Origin: Nocardioides sp. YR527
GTDB taxonomy: Bacteria; Actinomycetota; Actinomycetes; Propionibacteriales; Nocardioidaceae
Reading direction: 5' to 3'
DNA: 64,000 nt
NCBI RefSeq assembly: GCF_900101045.1
Contig: NZ_FNFN01000005.1
Span: 521,271 to 585,270, forward strand
The position numbers and the translations under genes were made by a program. Every line of letters starts with the position of its first letter. Position 1 is the stretch's first letter. Positions 25,551 to 33,207 of this stretch are shown piece after piece. The notes under the pieces are model-generated. The model made no database searches, was not told the origin of the DNA, and was given only the letters and a program-made list of their open reading frames with translations.

Positions 25551-26581
25551 GAACGCGGGGGAGTGCTCTCCCGCAGGACGACCTCGCCGTGGACGGACCG
25601 TTTGCGGAGCTCCGCCGACGGCTTGCCGAGGACGAGCTCGAGCGCGAGCCGGCCGATGTCGGCCAGGGGGAGACGTACGGTGGTCAGCCCCGGCGTCACG
25701 TCGCGCAGCGTGGCGATGTCGTCGAAGCCGGCGACGGCCAGGTCGGGTCCGACCTCGACGCCGGCCTGCCGGCAGGCGGCCAGGGCGCCGACCGCCATCA
25801 GGTCGTTGACCGCGAAGACGCAGTCCACCGCGGCGCCGTCGTCTTGGCCCTCCTCGAGCAGCCGGGTCATCGCCCGGCGGCCGCCGTCGCGGCTGAACTC
25901 GTCGGAGACGTACGCCGGCTCCGAGCCGGTCGCCTCCCGCCATCCCTCCGCGAAGCCGGCGTGACGTTCGGCCGAGACCAGCAGGTCCTCGGGGCCGGTG
26001 AGCACCGCGGCGCGGCGGTAGCCGAGGCCGACCAGCCGCTCGGCCAGCGCCTTGGCGCCGCCGTGGTTGTCGATCACGACGGTGTCGACCGGCAGGCGCG
26101 GCTGGCTGATCGCGGCCGCCCGGCCGCCGCCGTCCAGGTAGGAGGTCAGCAGGTCGGCGACCTCGCTGGTGTGGCGTACGTCGGCAGTGTCGCTTCCCGC
26201 CAGCACGATCGCCCGGCTGCGCTGGCGCCGCAGCGCGGCCAGGAACTTCTGCTCACGCTCGGGCTGACCGCCGGTGTTGCACAGCATCACCAGCAGCCCG
26301 TGCTTCTCGGCCTCGTCGGCCAGGCCGCCGGCGATGGTGGAGAAGTAGGGGTCGGAGATGTCCTTCACCAGCAGCCCGACCGTCTCGGTCGAGCCGCGCG
26401 CCATCGCCTGGGCGTTGGCATTGGGCATGTAGCCGAGCTTGTTCGCCGCCGCCAGGACCTTCTCCTGCAGCTCGGGGCGCACCACCCGGTCGCTCCCGTT
26501 CAGCGCGCGCGACGCGGTGGCCAGCGAGACCCCTGCCTCACGGGCGACATCGCTCAGCGTCGCTGCGCGTTCTCCGGCCAA
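25547..26581 (-). CDS. LacI-family regulator of the DUF993 operon
   Basis: A 344-aa repressor. The N-terminal HTH reads ATLSDVAREAGVSLATASRALNGSDRV, with the hinge region at ~50-60 (NANAQAMARGSTETVG) and a Peripla_BP_3-type sensor domain after it. The start is the TTG at 26581, because AAGGAGA lies 7 nt upstream; no ATG gives a full HTH. It sits upstream of the DUF993 operon in the same direction, with the 14-bp palindrome between them, so it probably represses that operon until a sugar binds. Confidence 0.85.
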   Translation of the reverse strand: MAGERAATLSDVAREAGVSLATASRALNGSDRVVRPELQEKVLAAANKLGYMPNANAQAMARGSTETVGLLVKDISDPYFSTIAGGLADEAEKHGLLVMLCNTGGQPEREQKFLAALRRQRSRAIVLAGSDTADVRHTSEVADLLTSYLDGGGRAAAISQPRLPVDTVVIDNHGGAKALAERLVGLGYRRAAVLTGPEDLLVSAERHAGFAEGWREATGSEPAYVSDEFSRDGGRRAMTRLLEEGQDDGAAVDCVFAVNDLMAVGALAACRQAGVEVGPDLAVAGFDDIATLRDVTPGLTTVRLPLADIGRLALELVLGKPSAELRKRSVHGEVVLRESTPPRS

Positions 26582-26676
26582 CTGACTCTCCTTCGGCTTC
26601 CGCTCCAGGAGCCTAAGGCATCCAGCGAAGACGTACGTCCGGCTCCGCGTCTCCTCGGATGTCCCCACCCCTCGCC

Positions 26677-26822
26677 GACTCGGCGCGTCTGTCCCGTTTG
26701 GGTCCGTCGAGTCGGCGCGTCTGACACACGGCTTTGAGACAGACGCGCCGACTCGACGCGGTATGGCGGGACAGTTGCGCCGACTCGGCGCTTGAATCTG
26801 GGACAGATGCGCCGAGTCGACG
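26677..26822. repeat. Cluster of five ~20-bp repeats, two direct and three inverted
   Basis: A core close to GACTCGGCGCGTCTGTCCC occurs at 26677-26696 and 26708-26727 on the plus strand and, inverted, at 26736-26758, 26768-26790 and 26800-26822. Copies two and three make a 19-bp perfect hairpin (26705-26723 with 26740-26758). It fills the gap between the two LacI genes, immediately past the rhaR stop. Confidence 0.8.
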
Positions 26823-26823
26823 G

Positions 26824-27867
26824 TCAGGGGCGTCCGAGGGTGGAGGCGCGGGCGATGAGCTCGGGGGTGAAGACGACCTGTTCGTGCTGGTGGGTGGGGT
26901 TCCCGACCTCGTCGAGGAGCAGCTCGGCGGCGCGGCGGCCGAGGTCGTGGCGGGGCTGACGTACGGAGGTGAGGGGTACCGCTGCCGCGGCGGCGAACTC
27001 GATGTCGTCGTAGCCGACGATCGCGAGGTCGCCGGGTACGGTCCGGCCGCTGGAGATCGTTTGCTGAAGCAGCCCGAGCGCGAGCAGGTCGTTGGCGCAG
27101 AACGCGGCGGTCGGACGGCGCCGGGCGGGCAGCCCGACGAGCCGCTCGCCGGCGGCGCGACCGCACGCCACGGTCGGGGCCTCGCAGGAGAGCATGACGA
27201 GATCCTCGGGAGGCAGTCCGGCCTCGGCCCAGGCCTGCCGGGCGCCCTCGCCGCGGTCGCGGACCTGTCCGATCGACTCCGGCCCACCGACGTACGCCAC
27301 CCGCTTGTGGCCGGCGTCGATGAGGTGCTCGACGGCCAGCCGCCCTCCCAGGACGTCGTCGACGGCGACGGAGCAGAACGACGACCCCGCCCGGGTGCGG
27401 TCGACGATGACGACCGGGGTGCCCCGCTCGATCAGCTGGTCGAGCTGCGGGTCGTCGGGGTCGACGGGAGTGATCAGGATGCCCTGGACCCGCTGCTGCT
27501 GCAGGTGGGCCAGGTGGGCGCCCTCGCGGGCCGAGCGTCCGTCGCTGTTGCACAGGAACAGCGAGAGCCCGGCCGCCTCGGCGGCCAGCTCGATGCCCTG
27601 GGCGACGTCGGTGAAGAACGGGTTGCCCGCGTCGAGCATGACGTAGGCCAGCGACTGGGTGCTGCCGGTGCGCAGTGAGCGCGCCGACTCGTTGCGTACG
27701 AAGCCGAGGTCGGCCATGGCGCGCTCGACCCGCTCGCGTGTTGTTCGGCTGACCCGCTCGGGGCGGTTGAGCACGTTGGACACCGTGCCGAGCGAGACGC
27801 CTGCGGTGGCCGCGACATCCTTGACCGAGGCGCTGCGCGGTGAACCCGCAGCTGGGGTGATCGCCAC
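26824..27867 (-). CDS. rhaR: LacI-family regulator, probable repressor of rhamnose genes
   Basis: A 347-aa LacI-type protein: HTH at residues ~12-35 (SVKDVAATAGVSLGTVSNVLNRPERV), hinge VRNESARSLRTGST and a sugar-sensing domain ending in SVRQPRHDLGRRAAELLL. The GTG start (27867) follows AAGGAG. It is divergent from rhaM, and a TGAAACG dyad lies at each end of the gap, so it likely controls itself and the rhamnose genes, with rhamnose or a phosphorylated intermediate as inducer. The regulon link is by position and site similarity, not tested. Confidence 0.83.
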   Translation of the reverse strand: MAITPAAGSPRSASVKDVAATAGVSLGTVSNVLNRPERVSRTTRERVERAMADLGFVRNESARSLRTGSTQSLAYVMLDAGNPFFTDVAQGIELAAEAAGLSLFLCNSDGRSAREGAHLAHLQQQRVQGILITPVDPDDPQLDQLIERGTPVVIVDRTRAGSSFCSVAVDDVLGGRLAVEHLIDAGHKRVAYVGGPESIGQVRDRGEGARQAWAEAGLPPEDLVMLSCEAPTVACGRAAGERLVGLPARRRPTAAFCANDLLALGLLQQTISSGRTVPGDLAIVGYDDIEFAAAAAVPLTSVRQPRHDLGRRAAELLLDEVGNPTHQHEQVVFTPELIARASTLGRP

Positions 27868-27880
27868 CTGGGCTCCTTCC

Positions 27881-27892
27881 TGAAACGTTAAA
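27881..27892 (-). promoter_or_regulatory. Putative RhaR site before rhaR
   Basis: TGAAACGTTAAA, an imperfect dyad of the TGAAA-CG-TTTCA type, 14 bp upstream of the rhaR start. A TATGCT word on the minus strand (27902-27897) may be the -10, which would put the site at the transcription start. Confidence 0.55.
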
Positions 27893-27944
27893 TCGCAGCA
27901 TAGGCCGTGGGCGGCGCTGTGACGAGGAAGGGACGCTACCCGGA

Positions 27945-27974
27945 TTGACCGATGTCGGACATGCTCATTAGCGT
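27945..27974 (+). promoter_or_regulatory. Promoter of rhaM
   Basis: TTGACC (27945-27950) and TAGCGT (27969-27974) with 18-bp spacing; the -10 is identical to that of the rhaT promoter. Confidence 0.6.
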
Positions 27975-27981
27975 CCATGCC

Positions 27982-27993
27982 TAAATCGTTTCA
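27982..27993 (+). promoter_or_regulatory. Putative RhaR site before rhaM
   Basis: TAAATCGTTTCA, reverse complement TGAAACGATTTA, sharing the TGAAACG half with the other sites. It lies between the predicted -10 and the ribosome-binding site. Confidence 0.6.
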
Positions 27994-28005
27994 TCGGAGG
28001 TCGTC

Positions 28006-28344
28006 ATGGAGCGCGTCTGCTTCCAGCTGCAGGTCAAGCCCGAACGCATCGAGGAGTACAAGCGGCGCCATGCCGCGGTCTGGCCCGACATGCTCCGGGC
28101 GCTCGCGGAGACCGGGTGGCACAACTACTCCCTGTTCCTCCGCCCCGACGGCCTGCTCATCGGCTACGTCGAGACCCCCTCCATCGAGGCTGCTCAGGCG
28201 GGGATGGCGGCCACCGAGGTCAATGCTCGGTGGCAGGCGGAGATGGCGGAGTTCTTCGAGGATCTCGACGGCGTCGCGCCCGACGAGGGCTTCCTCCGCC
28301 TCGAGGAGGTCTTCCACCTCGAGGACCAGCTCGGTCGCGACTGA
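28006..28344 (+). CDS. rhaM: L-rhamnose mutarotase
   Basis: A 112-aa RhaM/RhaU-family protein of the normal length, which interconverts alpha and beta L-rhamnopyranose so that the isomerase gets its preferred anomer. Motifs: RVCFQLQVKPERIEEYKRRHAAVWPDM, GWHNYSLFL, LIGYVETPS and EEVFHLE. CGGAGG ends 5 nt before the ATG. A separate short transcript is likely because rhaI has its own promoter 70 bp downstream. Confidence 0.92.
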   Translation: MERVCFQLQVKPERIEEYKRRHAAVWPDMLRALAETGWHNYSLFLRPDGLLIGYVETPSIEAAQAGMAATEVNARWQAEMAEFFEDLDGVAPDEGFLRLEEVFHLEDQLGRD

Positions 28345-28411
28345 CCTCTGGCTCGAGGGGGCGCGGGAGCGCTGGCGCGAAAACTGAAACGCAACGAAAG
28401 CCAGCCTCCTC

Positions 28412-28440
28412 TTGACGCAAGTGACGTGCGCCACTAACGT
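28412..28440 (+). promoter_or_regulatory. Promoter of the rhaI operon
   Basis: TTGACG (28412-28417) and TAACGT (28435-28440) with 17-bp spacing. The operator at 28453 lies just past the expected start site. Confidence 0.7.
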
Positions 28441-28452
28441 CGGATGCGCGCT

Positions 28453-28466
28453 TTGAAACCTTTCAA
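28453..28466 (+). promoter_or_regulatory. Putative RhaR operator upstream of rhaI
   Basis: TTGAAACCTTTCAA, identical to the site before the importer operon. A further TGAAACG half-site occurs at 28385-28391, upstream of the promoter. Confidence 0.75.
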
Positions 28467-28488
28467 CCGCACACAGAGAGGCTCTCCG

Positions 28489-29658
28489 ATGACGACGTTC
28501 GACCAGATCTCGGGCGACCTGGCCGCCCTCGAGATCGAGGTCCCCTCGTGGGCCTACGGAAACTCGGGGACCCGGTTCAAGGTCTTCGGCACCCCGGGCA
28601 CACCGCGCACCCCCGAGGAGAAGGTCGCCGACGCGGCCACCGTCCACCGCTTCACCGGCCTGGCGCCGAGCGTCGCGCTGCACATCCCCTGGGACAGGGT
28701 CGATGACTACGCGGCGCTGCGCGGCTATGCCGAGGACCAGGGGATCGCGCTCGGCACGATCAACTCCAACACCTTCCAGGACGACGACTACAAGTTCGGC
28801 GCGCTCACCCACACCGACGCGAAGATCCGGCAGAAGGCGATCGACCACCACTTCGAGTGCATCGAGGTGATGGACGCGACCGGCTCGCGCGACCTGAAGA
28901 TCTGGCTCGCCGAGGGGTCCAACTATCCGGGCCAGGCCGACATGCGCGGCCGTCAGGACCGGCTCGCCGAGTCCCTCGCGACCATCTACGAGCGCCTCGG
29001 CGAGGACCAGCGCCTGGTGCTGGAGTACAAGTTCTTCGAGCCGGCGTTCTACCACACCGACGTCCCCGACTGGGGCACGTCGTTCGCCCAGGTCAGCGCC
29101 CTCGGTGACCGGGCCGTCGTCTGCCTCGACACCGGCCACCACGCTCCCGGCACCAACATCGAGTTCATCGTGATGCAGCTGCTGCGGCTGGGGAAGCTCG
29201 GCTCCTTCGACTTCAACAGCCGCTTCTACGCCGACGACGACCTGATCGTCGGCGCGGCCGACCCGTTCCAGCTCTTCCGGATCCTCGTCGAGGTGGTCCG
29301 TGGCGGTGGGTTCAAGCCCGTGGCCGAGGGCGGGGTCGCCTTCATGCTCGACCAGTGCCACAACATCGAGAAGAAGATCCCGGGCCAGATCCGGTCCGTG
29401 CTCAACGTCCAGGAGATGTCCGCGCGGGCACTCCTCCTCGACACCGATGCTCTCGCCGCGGCGCAGGAGGACGGCGACGTACTCCTGGCCAACGAGATCT
29501 TCATGGACGCCTTCTACACCGACGTACGCGCCGACCTCGGCGGGTGGCGCGAGGACCGTGGCCTGGCCGCGAACCCGATGCGCGCCTACCTGGCCAGCGG
29601 CTACCAGGAACAGATCGAAGCCGCCCGTGTCGGCGGCACCCAGGCTGGATGGCTGTGA
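28489..29658 (+). CDS. rhaI: L-rhamnose isomerase
   Basis: A 389-aa xylose-isomerase-like TIM barrel of the RhaI type (as in Pseudomonas stutzeri and actinomycetes) that converts L-rhamnose to L-rhamnulose. The start at 28489 has AGAGAGG before it. Recognisable stretches are EVPSWAYGNSGTRFKVFGTPGTPRTPEEK, ALHIPWD, NTFQDDDYKFGALTH, LVLEYKFFEPAFYHTDVPDWG, CLDTGHHAPGTNIE and SFDFNSRFYADDDL, which hold the usual metal-binding Glu/Asp/His residues. First gene of the main catabolic operon. Confidence 0.93.
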   Translation: MTTFDQISGDLAALEIEVPSWAYGNSGTRFKVFGTPGTPRTPEEKVADAATVHRFTGLAPSVALHIPWDRVDDYAALRGYAEDQGIALGTINSNTFQDDDYKFGALTHTDAKIRQKAIDHHFECIEVMDATGSRDLKIWLAEGSNYPGQADMRGRQDRLAESLATIYERLGEDQRLVLEYKFFEPAFYHTDVPDWGTSFAQVSALGDRAVVCLDTGHHAPGTNIEFIVMQLLRLGKLGSFDFNSRFYADDDLIVGAADPFQLFRILVEVVRGGGFKPVAEGGVAFMLDQCHNIEKKIPGQIRSVLNVQEMSARALLLDTDALAAAQEDGDVLLANEIFMDAFYTDVRADLGGWREDRGLAANPMRAYLASGYQEQIEAARVGGTQAGWL

Positions 29659-29681
29659 ATCACAAAGAGCGGGAAGAACTC

Positions 29682-31712
29682 ATGACCACTGCAGAAGATC
29701 TGATCGCGCGCTCGAACCGACTCGGCGCGGATCCGAAGAACACCAACTACGCCGGCGGCAACACCTCCGCCAAGGGCACCGCGACCGACCCGGTCACCGG
29801 CCAGGACGTCGAGCTGCTCTGGGTGAAGGGCTCCGGCGGCGACCTCGGCACCCTGAAGGAGAGCGGCCTCGCCGTGCTCCGGCTCGACCGGATGCGCGCG
29901 CTCGTCGACGTCTACCCGGGCGTCGAGCGCGAGGACGAGATGGTCGCCGCGTTCGACTACTGCCTGCACGGCAAGGGTGGCGCAGCCCCCTCGATCGACA
30001 CGGCGATGCACGGCCTCGTCGATGCCGCCCACGTCGACCACCTCCACCCCGACTCCGGCATCGCGATCGCGACGGCCGCCGACGGCGAGGCGCTGACCAC
30101 CACGATCTTCGGCGACCAGGTCGTCTGGGTGCCGTGGCGCCGCCCCGGCTTCCAGCTCGGTCTCGACATCGCCGAGATCAAGGCGAAGAACCCGCAGGCG
30201 GTCGGCTGCATCCTCGGCGGCCACGGCATCACCGCGTGGGGCGACACCAGCGAGGAGGCCGAGAAGAACTCGCTGTGGATCATCGACACGGCCGCCGCCT
30301 ACATCGAGGAGCACAGCAAGGCTGAGCCGTTCGGCCCCGTGCTCGAAGGCTATGGCCCGCTGGCCGAGGGGGAGCGGCGTACGAAGGCCGCTGCTCTCGC
30401 CCCCACGATCCGTGGCATCGCCTCGGCGGACCAGCCGATGGTCGGCCACTTCACCGACTCCGAGGTCGTCCTCGACTTCCTGGCCAGCGAGGCCCACCCG
30501 CGCCTGGCCGAGCTCGGCACCTCGTGCCCCGACCACTTCCTGCGCACCAAGGTCAAGCCGCTGGTCCTCGACCTCCCGGCCAACGCGACCGTCGAGGAGT
30601 CGATCGCCCGCCTCAAGGAGCTCGCGGTCGGCTACCGCGAGGACTACCAGGGCTACTACGACCGGCACGCAGACGCCAACAGCCCCGCGATCCGCGGCAA
30701 GGACCCGCTCATCGTCCTGGTCCCCGGCGTCGGCATGTTCTCCTTCGGCAAGAACAAGCAGACCGCCCGGGTGGCGGGGGAGTTCTACGTCAACGCGATC
30801 AACGTGATGCGCGGTGCCGAAGGGCTCTCGACGTACGCCCCGATCGACGAGTCGGAGAAGTTCCGGATCGAGTACTGGGCGCTCGAGGAGGCCAAGCTCC
30901 AGCGGATGCCGGCGCCCAAGCCGCTCGCGACCCGGGTCGCGCTGGTCACCGGAGCCGCCTCCGGCATCGGCAAGGCCACCGCGAAGCGGCTCGCCGCCGA
31001 GGGTGCCTGCGTCGTGATCGCCGACCTCGACCTCGCCAAGGCGCAGGCCGCAGCGGAGGAGATCGGCGGCCCTGACGTCGCCGTGGGTCTCGCCGCCGAC
31101 GTCTCCGACGAGGCCGCCGTGCAGGCGATGTTCGACGCCGCGGTGCTCGCCTTCGGCGGTGTCGACCTGATCGTCAACAACGCCGGCCTGTCGCTGTCGA
31201 AGTCGCTGCTGGAGACCACCGAGCGCGACTGGGACCTCCAGCACGACGTGATGGCCAAGGGCTCGTTCCTGGTCTCCAAGGCCGCAGCGAAGGTGCTGAT
31301 CGAGCAGGAGATGGGCGGCGACATCGTCTACATCTCCTCGAAGAACTCGCTCTTCGCCGGCCCCAACAACGTCGCCTACGGCGCCGCCAAGGCCGACCAG
31401 GCCCACCAGGTACGCCTGCTGGCCGCCGAGCTCGGTGAGCACGGCGTCAAGGTCAACGGCATCAACCCCGACGGCGTGGTCCAGGGCTCCGGCATCTTCG
31501 CCGGCGGCTGGGGCGCCAAGCGCGCGGAGGTCTACGGGGTCAAGGAGGAGGAGCTCGGCAAGTTCTACGCCCAGCGCACCCTGCTCAAGCGCGAGGTGCT
31601 CCCGGAGAACATCGCCAACGCCGTCTTCGTGCTCTGCGGCCCCGACCTGACCCACACCACCGGCCTGCACGTCCCCGTCGACGCCGGCGTCGCCGCGGCC
31701 TTCTTGCGATGA
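29682..31712 (+). CDS. rhaEW: Bifunctional rhamnulose-1-phosphate aldolase / L-lactaldehyde dehydrogenase (RhaEW-type)
   Basis: A 676-aa fusion. Residues 1-~400 form a class II aldolase domain with the zinc ligands HLH at 120-122 and GGNTSAKG near the N-terminus. Residues ~415-676 are a short-chain dehydrogenase with TGAASGIG, NNAG and the YGAAK catalytic motif. Known proteins of this layout split rhamnulose-1-phosphate to DHAP and L-lactaldehyde and oxidise the latter to L-lactate. The ATG at 29682 has GGGAAG upstream; an in-frame ATG at 29649 would overlap rhaI by 10 bp. The lactate product links this gene to lutABC downstream. Confidence 0.9.
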   Translation: MTTAEDLIARSNRLGADPKNTNYAGGNTSAKGTATDPVTGQDVELLWVKGSGGDLGTLKESGLAVLRLDRMRALVDVYPGVEREDEMVAAFDYCLHGKGGAAPSIDTAMHGLVDAAHVDHLHPDSGIAIATAADGEALTTTIFGDQVVWVPWRRPGFQLGLDIAEIKAKNPQAVGCILGGHGITAWGDTSEEAEKNSLWIIDTAAAYIEEHSKAEPFGPVLEGYGPLAEGERRTKAAALAPTIRGIASADQPMVGHFTDSEVVLDFLASEAHPRLAELGTSCPDHFLRTKVKPLVLDLPANATVEESIARLKELAVGYREDYQGYYDRHADANSPAIRGKDPLIVLVPGVGMFSFGKNKQTARVAGEFYVNAINVMRGAEGLSTYAPIDESEKFRIEYWALEEAKLQRMPAPKPLATRVALVTGAASGIGKATAKRLAAEGACVVIADLDLAKAQAAAEEIGGPDVAVGLAADVSDEAAVQAMFDAAVLAFGGVDLIVNNAGLSLSKSLLETTERDWDLQHDVMAKGSFLVSKAAAKVLIEQEMGGDIVYISSKNSLFAGPNNVAYGAAKADQAHQVRLLAAELGEHGVKVNGINPDGVVQGSGIFAGGWGAKRAEVYGVKEEELGKFYAQRTLLKREVLPENIANAVFVLCGPDLTHTTGLHVPVDAGVAAAFLR

Positions 31713-33184
31713 CACCGCACGTCAGGGTCGCCGCCGTCGACCTGGGTGCCACCTCCGGCCGGGTGATGTCCGGCCGGATCGGTGGCGACCGGGTCGAGAT
31801 CAACGAGCTGCACCGCTTCCCCAACGGGGCGGTACGCGTCCGCGGCTCGCTCTTCTGGGACGTGCTCGGCATCCATCGCGAGGTGCTCACCGGCATCCGC
31901 GAGGTGGTCCGGACCGGGCCACTGCACGGCATCGGCATCGACTCCTGGGCCATCGACCACGGGCTGCTGGACCACGACGGCCAGCTCCTCGGCCAGGTCT
32001 TCAGCCACCGCGACGCCCGCGTCGAGGGGATCGCCGAGAAGGTCGTCGCCCAGATCGGCGCCACGACGCTCTACGGCACCACGGGCATCCAGCAGCTCCC
32101 GTTCAACACGATCTACCAGCTGGTGGCGGCCCGCGGCACGACCGCGTTCGACGCCGCCGAGACGATGCTGCTGCTGCCGGACCTGCTCGGCTACTGGCTC
32201 ACCGGTGCGATCGGCGCCGAGCGCACCAACGCCTCGACCACCCAGCTCTACGACGTCCGGCAGGGCGTCTGGGCGGTCGACCTGTGCCGGGAGCTCGGGC
32301 TTCCCGAAGGTGTCCTCCCGCCCCTTCGGGACCCGGGCTCTCTCCTCGGGCCGCTGCTGCCCGACGTCGCCGAGGACCTGGGTGCCTCGGCCGAGGTGCC
32401 CGTGGTGGCGGTGGGTTCACACGACACCGCCTCGGCGGTCGTCGCGGTCCCCGCGGAGGCCCACGACTTCGCCTACATCTCCTCGGGCACCTGGTCGCTG
32501 GTCGGCCTCGAGCTCGACCGGCCGGTGCTGACCGAGGACGCCCGGCTCGCCGACTTCACCAACGAGGTCGGCGTCGACGGCACCATCCGCTTCCTCAAGA
32601 ACGTGATGGGCCTGTGGGTCCTGTCCGAGTCGCTGCGCTCGTGGGGCGAGCGGCGCTACCAGGGCGCCGAGCTCCGCTCGCTGCTCGCGGCCGCGGCGGA
32701 GCTCGAGCCGCTGCGTACGGTGGTCGACATCAACGACCCGCGACTGCTCTTCCCGAGCACGTCGGCCGACCCGATGCCCGAGCGGATCGCCGCGCTGGCC
32801 GCGGAGTCCGAGGAGGCGATCCCGCACTCACCGGCCGCGATCACCCGCTGCATCCTCGACAGCCTCGCTGTCGCCTATCGACGTCATGTCCGCACCGCTG
32901 CCGCCCTCGCGGGCACCTCGCCCGAGGTCGTCCACGTCGTCGGTGGCGGCTCCCAGAACGAGCTGCTCTGCCAGCTCACCGCGGACGCCTGCGGCCTGCC
33001 GGTTCTCGCCGGTCCGGTCGAGGCGGCCGCCCTCGGGAACGTACTGATCCAAGGCAGGTCCCTCGGGGCCGACCTGCCCGACCTCCCCGCGATGCGGGAC
33101 CTGGTCCGCCGCTCCTACGACGTACGCCGCTTCGAGCCGCGCGACGGCCTCGACTGGGCCGCCGCCGAGGCCCGCATCTCCTGA
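31709..33184 (+). CDS. rhaB: Rhamnulokinase
   Basis: A 491-aa FGGY-family kinase that phosphorylates L-rhamnulose at C1. Features: AAVDLGATSGRVMSGRI at the N-terminus, HGIGIDSWAIDHGLL, QLPFNTIYQL, the AYISSGTWSLVGLE strand and VVHVVGGGSQNELLCQLTADACGLPV near the C-terminus. The ATG overlaps the rhaEW stop as ATGA. The following GH106 gene starts 23 bp after the stop. Confidence 0.92.
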   Translation: MTPHVRVAAVDLGATSGRVMSGRIGGDRVEINELHRFPNGAVRVRGSLFWDVLGIHREVLTGIREVVRTGPLHGIGIDSWAIDHGLLDHDGQLLGQVFSHRDARVEGIAEKVVAQIGATTLYGTTGIQQLPFNTIYQLVAARGTTAFDAAETMLLLPDLLGYWLTGAIGAERTNASTTQLYDVRQGVWAVDLCRELGLPEGVLPPLRDPGSLLGPLLPDVAEDLGASAEVPVVAVGSHDTASAVVAVPAEAHDFAYISSGTWSLVGLELDRPVLTEDARLADFTNEVGVDGTIRFLKNVMGLWVLSESLRSWGERRYQGAELRSLLAAAAELEPLRTVVDINDPRLLFPSTSADPMPERIAALAAESEEAIPHSPAAITRCILDSLAVAYRRHVRTAAALAGTSPEVVHVVGGGSQNELLCQLTADACGLPVLAGPVEAAALGNVLIQGRSLGADLPDLPAMRDLVRRSYDVRRFEPRDGLDWAAAEARIS

Positions 33185-33207
33185 CCCTGCTCCCCGAAGG
33201 CACCCCC

